Of a stretch of 64,000 nucleotides of DNA, positions 23,567 to 35,580 are shown piece by piece (the stretch's first letter is position 1; every line of letters starts with the position of its first letter). Position numbers and translations under genes: made by a program. Below the pieces are notes generated by a model, which saw only the letters and a program-made list of their open reading frames with translations, was not told the origin of the DNA and did no database searches. The stretch lies in assembly GCF_000143415.4 (NCBI RefSeq), contig NW_003314335.1:526113-590112 (forward strand), written 5' to 3'. The stretch is from Selaginella moellendorffii. Lineage: Eukaryota; Streptophyta; Lycopodiopsida; Selaginellales; Selaginellaceae.

Positions 23567-25922
23567 GTTCCTTAGTCCGACTTTTATTGGTGCTCAAGTA
23601 TATCACCACTAGTGTTGGCATCGAAAGGTCCGAGGAGTGGGCCTATCCTTGAGGAGTAGCAAGTCGGGAAGACATGGCTCTCCATTACAGTTCATGTGTG
23701 AACTTGTAGACGAGGTGGTGGATAGAAAAGGGCCAATAATGGAACGACTTTGGGATCTTGGGAATAGTGCAAGGTTTTCCTCATTGAGTTGAGGATGTGA
23801 TCCAGATGAGCATTTGTCTCAGCAAATTGGCTAAGGTTGTTGTGGTAAACAACTAAAGTTGGGATCACGAGAAAGATAGAGACTCCAAAACAATAAAGGA
23901 GTCACAAGATTATCCTCATATAGTTGAGGTTGGTGCTCATGAATGTGAGACTAAAGGTAATGACCGTGGAAGGTCAAATACGGAAGAGGACTCAAGTCCT
24001 TGAAATGGTAGCCGGGGCTACCTTTAATAAATGCTGGAACAACCCAAGGAGTTGGGGGGTGTACTTAGAGATGAGTGGTATTCTCATCACATGGACAAGT
24101 AGTCCTAAGTGGCAAAAGTTGCCCCCAGAGAACAAAATCAAGTGTCGGAGTAACACTTGTGAAAATAGTCCTTTTGAGTAGGACAGGAATGCAAGAAGTG
24201 TATTCCAGTGAGCTAGTGCCTCACAAGTAGGACCTTACGGGACTGTGGATTAACCAAGTCCAAAACTGCTGGATGACTCAAGTAGAGTCAAGGGATGGTC
24301 CTAAAAGGACTGATGGAAGCATTTGGACTAAGGTGGGTTGTACCCACAAAGGATGGGGGGGGATCATAGGATCCAAGGATGAGAACAAAGGGTATCTCAT
24401 CGATGGCAAAATGTGCCATGCTAAAGTTATGGGAAAGGTGTTCCCAGAAGGAAAAAACTTTGACATGAAGTTGTGTATGACCTCTATGGGGCAGTGCTAA
24501 CGGATGGTTAGCATGAGAAAGAGCGGTGTTGGTCTTGGCAAAGACTTAGACACGAAAGGGAAATGTCATAGAGGTAGGCTCGTGGAGCCGATGGTGTGGA
24601 GACACCAAATGTGCCAAGGTGTGATACCTTGAGGCTATGTTGGTGGGTTCATGAGAACCCCTTGCCAAAGGAATCCCAATGGAAATGGGAATGGCATAGC
24701 CTAAGCTGCAGAGTATGCAGTTGGAGTGTGGTGACCCAGATAATGATGGAGGTGTGAAAGCACCAAGCAATGAGTTGTAGGACTTGACAACTATGAGGCA
24801 ACTAAGCAAGAGATGCAAAATAACTGGTTAAACGGGTAGAAGGTAGCTACCCAAGACTTCTTAATAGCATAAGGAAGTTGGATATACCCTTACGGGGGAT
24901 AAGTTGCTTGTGTTGTGATATAGTAAGTCAATGTCATAAAAGGAAATACTCATTGTCAAGAAAGCCATCATTGGGACATCCGGACACTTTAGAACACCAG
25001 AAGGTGGTGTTTGATGTCGCGAGGGCAATGGATAAAGCCCAAGGGACTAAGTCCCTAGCGAATGATGGATAGAAGGTGCTATCCAAATGTCCAAGGTTGC
25101 AGAGACAGGAGAGGACTGTCTACCCGAGTTGGACAAAGCCAAAAATGGAATTTTGGCAAGGCTAGTGATGGGCATGTAAAGGCCCATAAGCAACAATGTA
25201 ATCCCAGTGTGTGGGATTATAAGGTGAGCATACCCGGATTGAGGAACCACTCCCTAGGCTATTGGGTAGGTTCATCCCTAAGAATACTTGCTAAAGCGTG
25301 ACAGAAAGTGCAAAGCTATCCTCCTCGTCTGGAGGAGAATGACCAAAGGAAAGGTGTGAAGCCAAAAAGCAAAAAGTAAGGGGATAGAATCGAACCATAG
25401 GACTCAAAGGGCATAACCAAGGTTGGTTATGCCAGCTGGGAGTGGAGAATCAAGTGGGGGCTCGAGGGTGTTGCCGCTAGCAACTGTGATGCCATGGAGA
25501 GTCTAAAATATGGAATTGTCTATGTTAGACTATGTGGCATTTTGAAGGCTTGCAAAAAAGGAGGCCTTAGCAAGCTGAGGGACAGAGTTCCTTCAAGGTT
25601 CCCAAAGACGATTCTAGGTAGCTTAGTACCTAGAAAGGCCAAGTGTAAATGGTTCATGGAACGCACGAAATCAGAGTGGCGCAGCAGAAGCGTGGTCTTG
25701 AAGCTTGCCATGAGGCAAGGGTATCAAGGTTAGGGAAGTAGTTCCCGAGTGTTCAAAGAGAGGGCTTTGAACGAAAGTCGATGGTCAAGGACTTTCACGC
25801 TTATGCAGGAACCATGTTACAGTGGTTGGAGGACTTGCCAAGCGAGATTGGCACGTGGGGGGAACAAATACCCTAGTTGAAGGTGATAACTTCAAAAAGG
25901 GTAGGCCATGGGGCCGAGCATG
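23567..25922 (+). mobile_element. Family A internal region, 5' part (noncoding)
   Basis: About 2.4 kb with no gag, protease, RT or integrase motif in any frame. The short ORFs (60-94 codons) are not shared in frame with the sister copies at 16144-18114 and 43612-45890. This marks family A as a large retrotransposon derivative that depends on proteins made elsewhere. The sequence is cut at 25922 by a solo LTR. Confidence 0.75.
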
Positions 25923-27754
25923 TGTAAGCGACTAAATTTTCTGTTTTACTTTAGTCACTTAACCACACCTCTGACCACTTGGAGGAGTCTCATTGACAAC
26001 CTCCATAAGTCCAACTCAGGACTTGGGGCTTGCTAGCCTCGAGAATGGCATCCATGCCACTCAACCTTAGCACTTGGTCCAAGTGCTCCACGTGTCCGAT
26101 CCCATGATCGACACCCCAAGGTATCACCGACGTACCGGCCCGTTACGCTAAGGCCATGCCCATTTACCTTGGTCACACTGGTGGTCCAACACCACTTGCA
26201 TCACCGTCTTGGCCCTCCAAGACTAGGCAAACCATCCGTGAGTGGTCATCTCAGATCCACTCCTTAGCATCCTTAGGATGCCCACCGACAAGGGGAATAG
26301 CCTTCCCCAATATCCCTCTGTCAGTCCCCACTAAGTCCCTTTCTGCCCCTGGCCGTGTTTGCCAACACTGCCACTGGATCGAGACCCACAGGCCCGACCA
26401 CCAAGTCCCACGGTCCTCTGGGACTTCCTCACCACACGACTGTGTCCTTGGTCACTACCGCAGAGGACTGCTCCTCTTCCTTTCCACAGTCTGGGCCTTT
26501 GGGACAACATTTCGGAACACCGTGGCCTTACGCGAGCCACCTGGGTACTCTCCTCGCCTTCTGCCCTTGGGTGCTCTAGCCATGGGCTTAGAGCGGGTTC
26601 CATTGAGCCACACCAGGTATCCAAGTAGGTAGTGCCACCCACACTTGGACTGGGAGCATCGGCTAGTTGATCTCCCGGGGGAACTAGAGCCGGCTCTTGA
26701 ACACTTCACCAAGCTACCCCGCTTGTCGGTCTGTGTTCACTCTAGTCTTGGACTTCCCAGTGGGCAGCTCATCACCCAACACTGGGTTTGGCCTTCCTGG
26801 GCCAAACTGGCCTTTCCTGGCCAAACTGGCTCCACTGCAGTCCTCCCCCTACTATACTTTTGGAGCTCACCAAACCCCCCAGGGTCTGGGAGACGAACGC
26901 TTTGGGCTTTCACCCTCTCAGGCTCCGGACTCGGACTCGGACTCGGACTCGGACTCGGATTCGGACTCGGACTCGGGCTCGGGCTCGGTCTCGGCCTCGG
27001 CCTCAGTCTCGGTCTCGGTCCCGATCTCGGTCTCGGTCTCGGTCTCGGTCCCGGTCTCGGTCCCGGTCTCGGTCTCGACTTCGGACTCCATCTCGGACTC
27101 CATCTCGGACTCCATCTCGGACTCCATCTCGGGTCCATCTCGGACTCCATCTCGGACTCCATCTCGGACTCCAGCTCGGGTCCATCTCGGCGTCCATCTC
27201 GGACTCCATCTCGGGTCCATCTCGGGTCCATCTCGGACTCCATCTCGGGTCCATCTCGGGTCCACCTCGGACTCCATCTCGGACTCCATCTCGGACTCCA
27301 CTTCGAACTCCAACTCGGGTCCATCTCGGGTCCACCTCGGACTCCATCTCGGACTCCATCTCGGACTCCATCTCGGGTCCATCTCGGACTCCACTTCGGA
27401 CTCCAACTCGGGTCCATCTCGGGTCCACCTCGGACTCCACTTCGGACTCCATCTCGGACTCCATCTCGGGTCCATCTCGGACTCCATTTCGGACTCCAAC
27501 TAGAGTCCATCTCGGACACTCCCACGTGTCATGTGTTGGTCCTTTTGGGTCCCTTTTTGGAGCCTCACCTTTTGCTCGCTTCGTGCTCGTTCCTCGAGCA
27601 CTTCGTTGGGAGTTCCACTCCCGCTCTTGACTTTTCAAGTCGGAGCTTTTGGTCCAAACGTGTTACGCTCGTTTGGCTCTCGCTTCGGCCACTACCATTG
27701 TGGCGCCCTTCCGGCTCCACTTTGGGGCCTAGGGATTTTGTGTCTCATAGCATG
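25918..27754 (-). mobile_element. Family A solo LTR R3 with GCATG target duplication
   Basis: Inverted 1827-bp LTR (25923-27749) flanked by GCATG on both sides (25918-25922 and 27750-27754), with internal A sequence reading on across it. The unoccupied form of the same site is visible in inverted orientation at about 63010-63060, where the two flanks are joined with a single GCATG. This is a solo LTR left after recombination of an A element that had inserted into another A element. Confidence 0.9.
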
Positions 27755-29490
27755 GAGGAGTCCATGCATGATCACAGACATGTCAAGTGAGAGGACTTGG
27801 CAGTGTGGAGGAACTAGGTTCCTAAGCTGTGATCTGTAGCGCGCTTTAAAAATAAGTTGGTGCACCGGCGTGGGGAGTCACGCCAGGCATCTTGTGTGAT
27901 GCCGTCCATAGATGCATATACGGAGGTTGGGTTCGAGTCCCGACCCTCTAGTGCTTGGGTTCGAGTCCCAAATCACTAGGGCGTGGTGATGGTTTGGAAT
28001 ATGAGGACACTCATATTTCGGTGGTCATGGACTCTCAGTGGGGAGACTGGTTTGGGCACACCACCAAGCGAGGGATGCCTCGGAGTCGTGATGCACAGTT
28101 AGATTGCTTAGTGTGAAAGCTCGGCATATCTAACTTGAACGCTTTGATGCAAGTGGCACCAAGGACGTGGTGAGTGAGATGGGGACACCTAATCTCAGTT
28201 GCTATGGACCCTTGGCCGGAAGGGCTGGCTTGGGCGCACCGCCAAGTGTGGGGGATGCCCCCGGGGTCGTAGTTAACAAGTTAAAGGTCTGGAAGACCTA
28301 GTACCTATTGGCAAACCTGTTAAGGTGCCGAGGTGAGATCACTAGGTGATCTTGTGGCTAAATAAGGACAAGGTCCTTGTTTGGGTTAAGGAATAAGGTT
28401 CCTAGTTCAAAGTGTTGATTTGGACTATTGATGATGGTGTGGCTTGGTCAAGGTGACCAAGTGGGAAAAGAACCTTAGGGAAATGAGCTATGTCATTGCG
28501 ATGGCATAGTGTGTCCAAGGAAAGTAGTCTCTAAAGAGACCCATGAGAGGGTCACAAAGTTGGGCCGAGGATAGAGCCCACAGCAGAAGATGCTAAAAGA
28601 GACTTACTAGGGGTGAACACCCTAGTCTTGGCAAAGCAGAGCCTTTGCTATGGAATCAAAAGAAAACCTCAAGGAGGGAGGTAGAGATTCGATGTTGCTT
28701 GGTGCAACAATCAACGAATAGGAGCAAAAGATGAGTGGCCAAGATAGGGCCGTGGAATCCCTGGGAAGGAATCCAAGTGACAAAGTTAGGCGAGGAACAC
28801 TAATGTGTTGGACGCTAACAAATTGCGGGAAAGGAAGTGTGTTTCCAAGGATGGATTCCGAATTGCTCCGATTTGGCGAAAGTGGAAGCTCCAAGGGAGG
28901 GAGCGGTAAGGTAGCCAAATGATAGGGTGATGGACAACCCTAGCACAAAGTGTGATAAATGGAACTTAGTGCCCAAGGTGGCACGAAATAGAAGAGAGGA
29001 TGATGGTGCCCTCAAGTAATGAACTTCCTAGGATAGAGAAGTGGAGTTGCACAATCTGTGCAATGCAAGGTGTTGGAGACACCTAGGAAATTGACTTCCA
29101 AAAGTCAAAAGAGTAAAAGTTCCAAGGTGCAAACATTCAATAGATGGAAATTGAGACTACTCGAGAAGGAGTAGTGGGATTGACTTAGAGAAGGATCTCT
29201 AAGAGGTTTAGTGAGAACTAAACCAATAAAAGGAGAGAACCACTACATGTGGTCCAATCAGTCTCTAAGTTGGAGAGACTACCCTCCTTAGAGGATAGGC
29301 AAGGCATGGTGAGCCTTTGGTGTCAAACCATTGAGGCATATGCAAAAGGCATGGTGAGCCTTCAATGTCAAACCATTGACAAATATTGGCTAGGTGCCAA
29401 GGATGGAAATGGTAACACATGCGAGTGTTACTTTACAAAATGGTTTACTGTTCGATGAAGACATCAAACTTCGTCTATGGGTGGTGGAGT
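27755..29490 (+). mobile_element. Family A internal region, 3' part, with polypurine tract
   Basis: Noncoding. Contains two copies of GGTTCGAGTCC (27930-27940 and 27958-27968), which match the pol III B-box consensus. Ends in TCTATGGGTGGTGGAGT (29475-29490), the probable polypurine tract directly before LTR F2. The same tract precedes the family B 3' LTR. Confidence 0.75.
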
Positions 29491-31259
29491 TGTGAGACAC
29501 AAAATCCCTAGGCCCCAAAGTGGAGCCGGAAAGGGTGCCATGTGGTAGTGGCTGAAGCGAGAGCCAAACGAGCGTAACACGTTTGGACCAAAAGCTCTGA
29601 CTTGAAAAGTCAAGAGCGGGAGTGGAACTCCCAAAGACGTGCTTGAGGAACGAGCACGAAGCGAGCAAAAAGCGAGGCTCCAAAAAGGGACCCAAAAGGA
29701 CCAACACATGACACGTGGAAGTGTCCGAGATGGACTCGAGTTGGAGTCTGAAGTGGAGTCCGAGATGGACTCAAGTTGGAGTCCGAGATGGACCCGAGTT
29801 GGAGTCCAAAGTGGAGTCCGAGATGGACCCGAGATGGAGTCCGAGGTGGACCCGAGATGGACCCGAAATGGAGTCCGAGATGGAGTCCGAGGTGGACCCG
29901 AGATGGACCCAAAATGGAGGCCGAGATGGAGTCCGAGATGGACCTGAGATGGAGTCCGAGATGGACCCGAAATGGAGTCCGAGGTGGACCCGAGATGGAC
30001 CCGAAATGGAGTCCGAGGTGGACCCGAGATGGACCCGAAATGGAGTCCGAGATGGAGTCCGAGATGGACCTGAGATGGAGTCTGAGATGGACCCGAGATG
30101 GAGTCCGAGATGGAGTCCGAGATGGAGTCCGAGATGGAGTCCGAAGTTGAGACCGAGACCGGGACCGAGACCCAGACCGAGATCGAGATCGGGACCGAGA
30201 ACGAGACCGAGGCCGAGGCCGAGACCGAGCCCGAGCCCGAGTCCGAGTCCGAGTCCGAGTTTGAGTCTGAGAGGGTGAAAGCCCAAAGCGTTCGTCTCCC
30301 AGACCCTGGGGGGTTTGGTGAGCTCCAAAAGTATAGTAGGGGGAGGACTGCAGTGGAGCCAGTTTGGCCAGGAAAGGCCAATTTGGCCCAGGAAGGCCGG
30401 ACCTAGTGTTGGGTGATGAGCTGCCCACTGGGAAGTCCAAGACTAGAGTGAACACAGACCGACAAGCGGGGTAGCTTGGTGAAGTGTTCAAGAGCCGGCT
30501 CTAGTTCCCCCAGGAGATCGACTGGCCGATGCTCCCAGTCCAAGTGTGGGTGGCACTACCTACTTGGATACCTGGTGTGGCTCAACGGAACCCGCTCTAA
30601 GCCCATGGCTAGAGCACCCAAGGGCAGAAGGCAAGGAGAGTACCCAGGTGGCTCGCGTAAGGCCACGGTGTTCCGAAATGTTGTCCCAAAGGCCCAGACT
30701 GTGGAAAGGAAGAGGAGCAGTCCTCTGGGGTAGTGACCAAGGACACAGTTGTGTGGTGAGGAAGTCCCAGAGGATTGTGGGACTTAGTGGTCGGGCCTGT
30801 GGGTCTCGATCCAGTGGCAGTGTTGGCAAACACGGCCAGGGGCAGAAAGGGACTTAGTGGGGACTGACAGAGGGATATTGGGGAAGGCTATTCCCCTTGT
30901 CGGTGGGCATCCTAAGGATGCTAAGGAGTGGATCTGAGATGACCACTCACGGAAGGTTTGCCTAGTCTTGGAGAGCCAAGACGGTGATGCAAGTGGTATT
31001 GGACTACCAGTGTAGCAAAGGTGATTGGGCATGGCCTTAGAGTAACGGGTTGCTATGTCGGTGGTACCTTTGAGTGTCGGTCACGGGATCGGACACGTGG
31101 AGCACTTGGACCAAGTGCAAATGTTGAGTGGCAGGGATGCCATTCTTGGGGCTAGCAAGTCCCAAGTCCTAGATTGGACTTATGGAGGTTGCAAATGAGA
31201 CTCCTCCAAGTGGTCAGAGGTGTGGTTAAGTGACTAAAGTAGAATGGAAAATTTAGTCG
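29491..31259 (+). repeat. Family A LTR F2 (3' LTR of F1 element)
   Basis: Same structure as F1 with a different number of GAGTCC/GAGATGG units. It stops at AATTTAGTCG, missing the last CTTACA, and joins an inverted piece of A LTR at 31260. The join occurs at a CGGCCC-like shared stretch and looks like a recombination or inversion junction. Confidence 0.87.
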
Positions 31260-31535
31260 GCCCATTATGCTAAGGCCATGCCCATTCACCTTTGCCGCAC
31301 TGGTGGTCCAATACTACTTGCATCACAATCCCGTCTCTCCAAGACTAGGCTGTCCGTCCACGAGTGGTCATCCCAGATCCACTCTTTAGCATCCTTAGGA
31401 TGCCCACAGATATGGGGAATAGCCTTCCCAACATCCCTTTGTCAGTTCCTACCAAGTCCTTTTTCCGTCCATGGCCATGTTCCCCAACACTGCCACTAGA
31501 TCAAGGCCCATAGGCTTGGCCACTAAGTCCCATAG
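31260..31535 (-). repeat. Fragment of inverted family A LTR
   Basis: Matches the part of R1 at about 14930-15200 (GCCCATTATGCTAAGGCC...). Interrupted at 31535 by a family B LTR. On the far side (33043) the A LTR resumes after re-using about 27 bp, so the two sides may come from different copies. Confidence 0.75.
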
Positions 31536-33042
31536 TGTAAGGAACCGACTTCTCGAGGTGTCGTAGGCTAAAGGATCCCCGAAAGCATGACCGAAATGAC
31601 AAAGAGTTCATCGGATGGGACTGAGTCGAAGATCGAGTCCAAGACCGACTCTGAGACCGAGTCCGAGGTAGAGTTCGGGATCGAGTCCGAGGCCAAATCG
31701 GAGACCGAGTTCGAGACCGAGTTCGAGATAGAGTCCGAGATCCAAATCGGGTCCGAGACCGAGTCCGAGGTCGAGTCCAAAGTCAAGTCCGAGATTGGGT
31801 CCGAGATTGAGTCCGAGACCGAGTCCGAAGTCGAGTCCGAGATCGAGTCCGAGATTGAATTCTAGACTAAGTCCAAATACTAATACGGGTCAAGGGGTGA
31901 AAGCCCAAAGCGTGCATCCTCTGGCGGGGGGGGGGGGGGGGTGCAGGGGGTTCCAAAAGTATAGTAGGGATAGCGAGGTTCAGGAACTAGTCTTGAAGGA
32001 ATTCTCCAGTGGTGCTTCCAAACTGACTTGAGGTTGAGACTGGGGCCGAGGGGCCTTGGGTGGGAGTGAGCATGGGCTTGGGTGGTGCCGGAGGGGCCAC
32101 CCAGGGAAGTGCTCAAGAGCAGCTCCCACTCCCGAAAGGGAAACCGACTGCGGTGCTCCCGGCTTATGTGGAGTGGTGCCCCACTTGAGTACCATGTGGC
32201 TCATTGGTCCTCGCCCTTCCTAGGGGCTTGGGCCTTCCCTTCGGGATGGAAGTGGGGGGTAGAGGTACCTATACCGGGCCGTTAGGCCACGGTGTTTCGC
32301 CCCGATGTCCCGAAGCAAGTGTTGCACCCAAGGCTTGGGATTTAGAGGGTCCCATGATTAAGTCTTGTTGTACCAAGGGGTGTTAAGAACCTGGAGGCTT
32401 GGTGTGCTTGGCTGCTTGTGCCTGTGGGGAGTGTAGCCGAACCTTAAATCTTTCAAACCCAAGGACGCTTAACCCCAAATATCCCAAGACCCTTAACCGA
32501 TTGGAAAAAGGGGTGCACTCTTATTCATGGGCCCTTTCCCTCTATATTTGAACCCCATGGACTGTCTCTCAAGTCGTTCTTTTTGGTTGTTTACAATCCA
32601 CCACGCTTCCCTGCAAGTTCACGCCCTCGTGAATGGAAGTTGAGAGCCGCAGCTCTCCCGAGAGCCTCGCTCTCTTGACACCCTACCCCTCGAGTCGAGC
32701 CCAGCAGGAGCAAACTGGACCAGCCAGATGTCAATCAACATGTGGTGTGATTCCCCTAGCCAAGCAACAAAGTCGGACCTGAGACCCCTTTGATACCAAA
32801 TGTAAGCTCCTGAGTTTGGACTTCCTGGGAGGTCACCCAGCCCAATACTACTCAAACCCAAGGACGCTTAACTCCAACTATCCCAAGACCCTTAATCGAT
32901 TGGAAAAGGGGGTGCACTCTTATGCATGGGCCCTTTCCCTCTATATTTGAACCTCATGGACCGTCTCTCAAGTCGTTCTCTTTGGTTGTTTACATAGACG
33001 AGGTAAGCTGGCAAATTGGAAAGGAAAAATTTGTGGCTTACA
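31536..33042 (+). repeat. Family B LTR (solo), carrying a TRIM
   Basis: Starts TGTAAGGAACCGACTTC and ends GGCTTACA like the other B LTRs, with the hexamer array, an 18-G run near 31926-31943 and the shared promoter-like block. No B internal sequence flanks it. CATAG/CATAA at its edges may be a worn target duplication. A TRIM (32444-32993) replaces part of its 3' half. Confidence 0.8.
32444..32993 (-). mobile_element. TRIM element with two short LTRs
   Basis: An intact LTR of about 190 bp (32801-32993, TGTAAGCTCCTGAGTTTGG to TTGGTTGTTTACA) and a 5'-shortened second copy (32444-32592) flank about 210 bp. CTTTGATACCAAA precedes the complete LTR. On the minus strand this is LTR followed by the primer site TTTGGTATCAAAG. 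The element has no coding capacity. Decayed relative at 1068-1545. Confidence 0.78.
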
Positions 33043-34168
33043 CATAAGCCCGGCCACTAAGTCCCATTGTCCTCTAGGACTTCCTCACCATGTGACTGTA
33101 TCCATAGTCATTACATTAGAGGACTGCTCCTCCTCCTTTCCCTCATTTGGGACTTTGGGACAACATTTCAGAACATCGTGGCCCTACGCGAGCCTCGTGG
33201 GTACTCTCCCCACCTTCCGCCTTTAGGTGCTCTAGCCATGGGCTTAGAGCGAGGTTCTGTTGAGCCACACTAGATATCCAAGTAGGTAGTGCCACCCACA
33301 CTTGGACTAGGAGCATCGGTCAGTCGATCTCCTGGGGGAACTATAGCCGGCTCTTGAATACTCAACCAAGCTACCCCGCTTGTTAGTCCGTATTCACTCT
33401 AGTTTTGGACTTCCCAGTGGTTAGTTTATCACCCAACACTGGGTCTGGCCTTCCTGGGCCAAATTGGCCTTTCCTGGCCAAACTGGCTCCACTGCAGTCC
33501 TCCCTCTTACTATACTTTTGGAGCTTACCAAACCCCCCAGGGTTTGGGAGACGAACGCTTTGGGCTTTCACCTTCTCAGACTCGAACTCGGACTCGGACT
33601 TAGACTTGGACTCGGACTCGGACTCGGACTCGGACTCGGGCTCGGGCTTGGTCTCGGCCTCAGCCTCGGTCTCGGTCTCGGTCCCAGTCTTGGTCTCGAC
33701 CTCGGACTCCATCTCGGGTCCTTTTCGGACTCCATCTCAGACTCCATCTCGGTCCATCTCGGACTCCATCTTGGGTCCATCTCGGACTCCATCTCAGGTC
33801 CATCTCAGACTCCATCTCGGGTCCATCTCGGACTCCATCTCGGGTTCATCTCGGACTCCGTCTTGGTCCATCTTGGACTCCATCTTGGACTCCATCTCGG
33901 GTCCATTTCGGACTCCATCTTGGGTCCATTTCGGACTCTACCACGTGTCATGTGTTGGTCCTCTTGTGTCCCTTTTCTAGAGACTCACTTATTGCTTGCT
34001 TCATGCTTGTTCTTGGAGCACTTCATTGGGAGTTCCACTTCCGCCCTTGACTTTTCAAGTCGGAGCTTTTAGTCCAAACATGTTACGCTCATTTGGTTTT
34101 CACTTCGGCCACTACCACATGGCACCCTTCTAGCTCCACTTTGGGGCCTAGGGATTTTGTGTCTCACA
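33043..34168 (-). repeat. Family A LTR R4 (5' LTR of the first A insertion)
   Basis: Inverted LTR, truncated on the left, ending GATTTTGTGTCTCACA and followed by AAAGG (34169-34173). The matching AAAGG before R1 shows that 14709-34168 arose from one A insertion into family B that later collected more copies. Confidence 0.85.
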
Positions 34169-34173
34169 AAAGG

Positions 34174-35165
34174 TAGGGCAATACAAGGCCAAAGATTCCT
34201 GCTTAAACCTAGTGTCCATGAGAGGACAACTCACGAAAGGGACCAAGGCAGCATTTTTGTGCTTACTCTCAGTGTTTATCACCCATAGACAGGTATTGGG
34301 TATGAAGTCAAGTTTGATGGCATTAACAATTTTTGATAGACAGACAAACGGAAAGGGTGCATAGGCAGCTTAAGGATTATTTGTGATGCTCTGTCTCGGG
34401 AGACCAGACTGATTGGGTAAGTCATTTCAGACTTGCGGAAATGTGTTATAACAACTTACCACATTCGAGTATCAGGGTGAGTCTATAGGAAATCATCAAT
34501 GGGCGAGCTATTGAAGCTCTTGTGGAACTCGGCGTGGCCGAGTATCATGGAGAGTTACCCGCAGTGGAGGCATTCACGGTGGAAAAACTCAATATCTGGA
34601 ATCTAGTGAGGGATTCCTTGGAACGGGCTCAACAAAGGCAAACCAAGTACGTGAACTAGAAGCGTCGGGATGTAGAGTTCCAAGCTGGGGAGAAGGTGTG
34701 GCTGAACACCAAAAACTTCAGGCTACCAAGTGGGATCAGCCGAAAGTTGACCCAAAGGTAAAAATGCATGTATTCTTGTAAATGAATTGATCTTGAGTTC
34801 CTTAAGCAGGTTCGTGGGGCCTTACGAGATTGAGGCACGAATCGGTAAAGTGGCTTACTGTCTCTGACTTCCTCGAGAGATGGAGAAGATGCACCTAGTG
34901 TTCCACGTGAACTTACTCAAGCCGTACTTTGAGGATCCGCTTCACAAGGACCACGTAAGACCTTTACCTGAGGTTATCCAAGGGGAAGAGGAATACAAAG
35001 TCGAGGCCATCCTCAATGCGCGCAAGAGCAAGTGACAAGGATGTGAGGTGAGAGAATTCCATGTGAAGTGGAAAGGATTTCCACACTGCAAAGCAACATG
35101 GGAACCGGAGGAGAACCTAGCGAACGCACAAGATCTAGTGGAGGAATTTCTGCAAGGCATAACTC
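34174..35165 (+). pseudogene. Family B integrase C-terminus and chromodomain (decayed)
   Basis: Continues family B after the A cluster. 34320-34520 is the end of the integrase core (TERVHRQLKDYL; AEMCYNNLPHSS). 34600-34970 is the integrase tail (EFQAGEKVWLNTKNFRLPSG; HLVFHVNLLKPYF). 35000-35160 is a chromodomain (FHVKWKGFPHCKATWEPEEN). The chromodomain marks a chromovirus, whose integrase is guided to histone-marked chromatin. Several in-frame stops make it nonfunctional. RT and RNase H are missing between 14675 and here. Confidence 0.85.
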
Positions 35166-35580
35166 TATGTACTTATGCAAAGTTCAATTAAAATATCAAT
35201 TTGTGAAGTTGAGCAATGGCATATGTTGGGACCCGAAGGCGCGCCGAAGGTAAGCTAATTAGCATGGGTTAGCTAGGTCGACCAGGCGTAGAGAACTACG
35301 GCCAACTCCCCATAGGGATGTCAAATCCGTAAACGTATTCTACGGAGGTTGGGTTCAAGTCCCAACCCCCTAGTAAAGCAAGGCTGGGTTCAAGTCCCAA
35401 CCCCATACTAGGGCATGGTGGGGTGAGGGGTATAAAGACACCTATATTCCATTGTCATGGGCTCTTGGTTAGGGAGGCTAACTTAGGCGGGGGGATGCCT
35501 CTGGAGACATGATCAACAAGTCGTAGGATAAAATGAGACGTTCGATGTGGGCATCGAACTTTTTCTATGGGTGGTGGAGT
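35166..35580 (+). mobile_element. Family B 3' internal end and polypurine tract
   Basis: Noncoding. Contains two copies of GGGTTCAAGTCCCAACCCC near 35350-35405, a worn form of the double motif in family A. It ends in TCTATGGGTGGTGGAGT (35565-35580) before the LTR. Confidence 0.7.

Noticed and set aside
26645-27790. 381-codon ORF in solo LTR R3
   Set aside because: Antisense reading of the LTR array. Not a protein family.
29464-30491. ORFs of about 300 codons in LTR F2
   Set aside because: Repeat translation as above.
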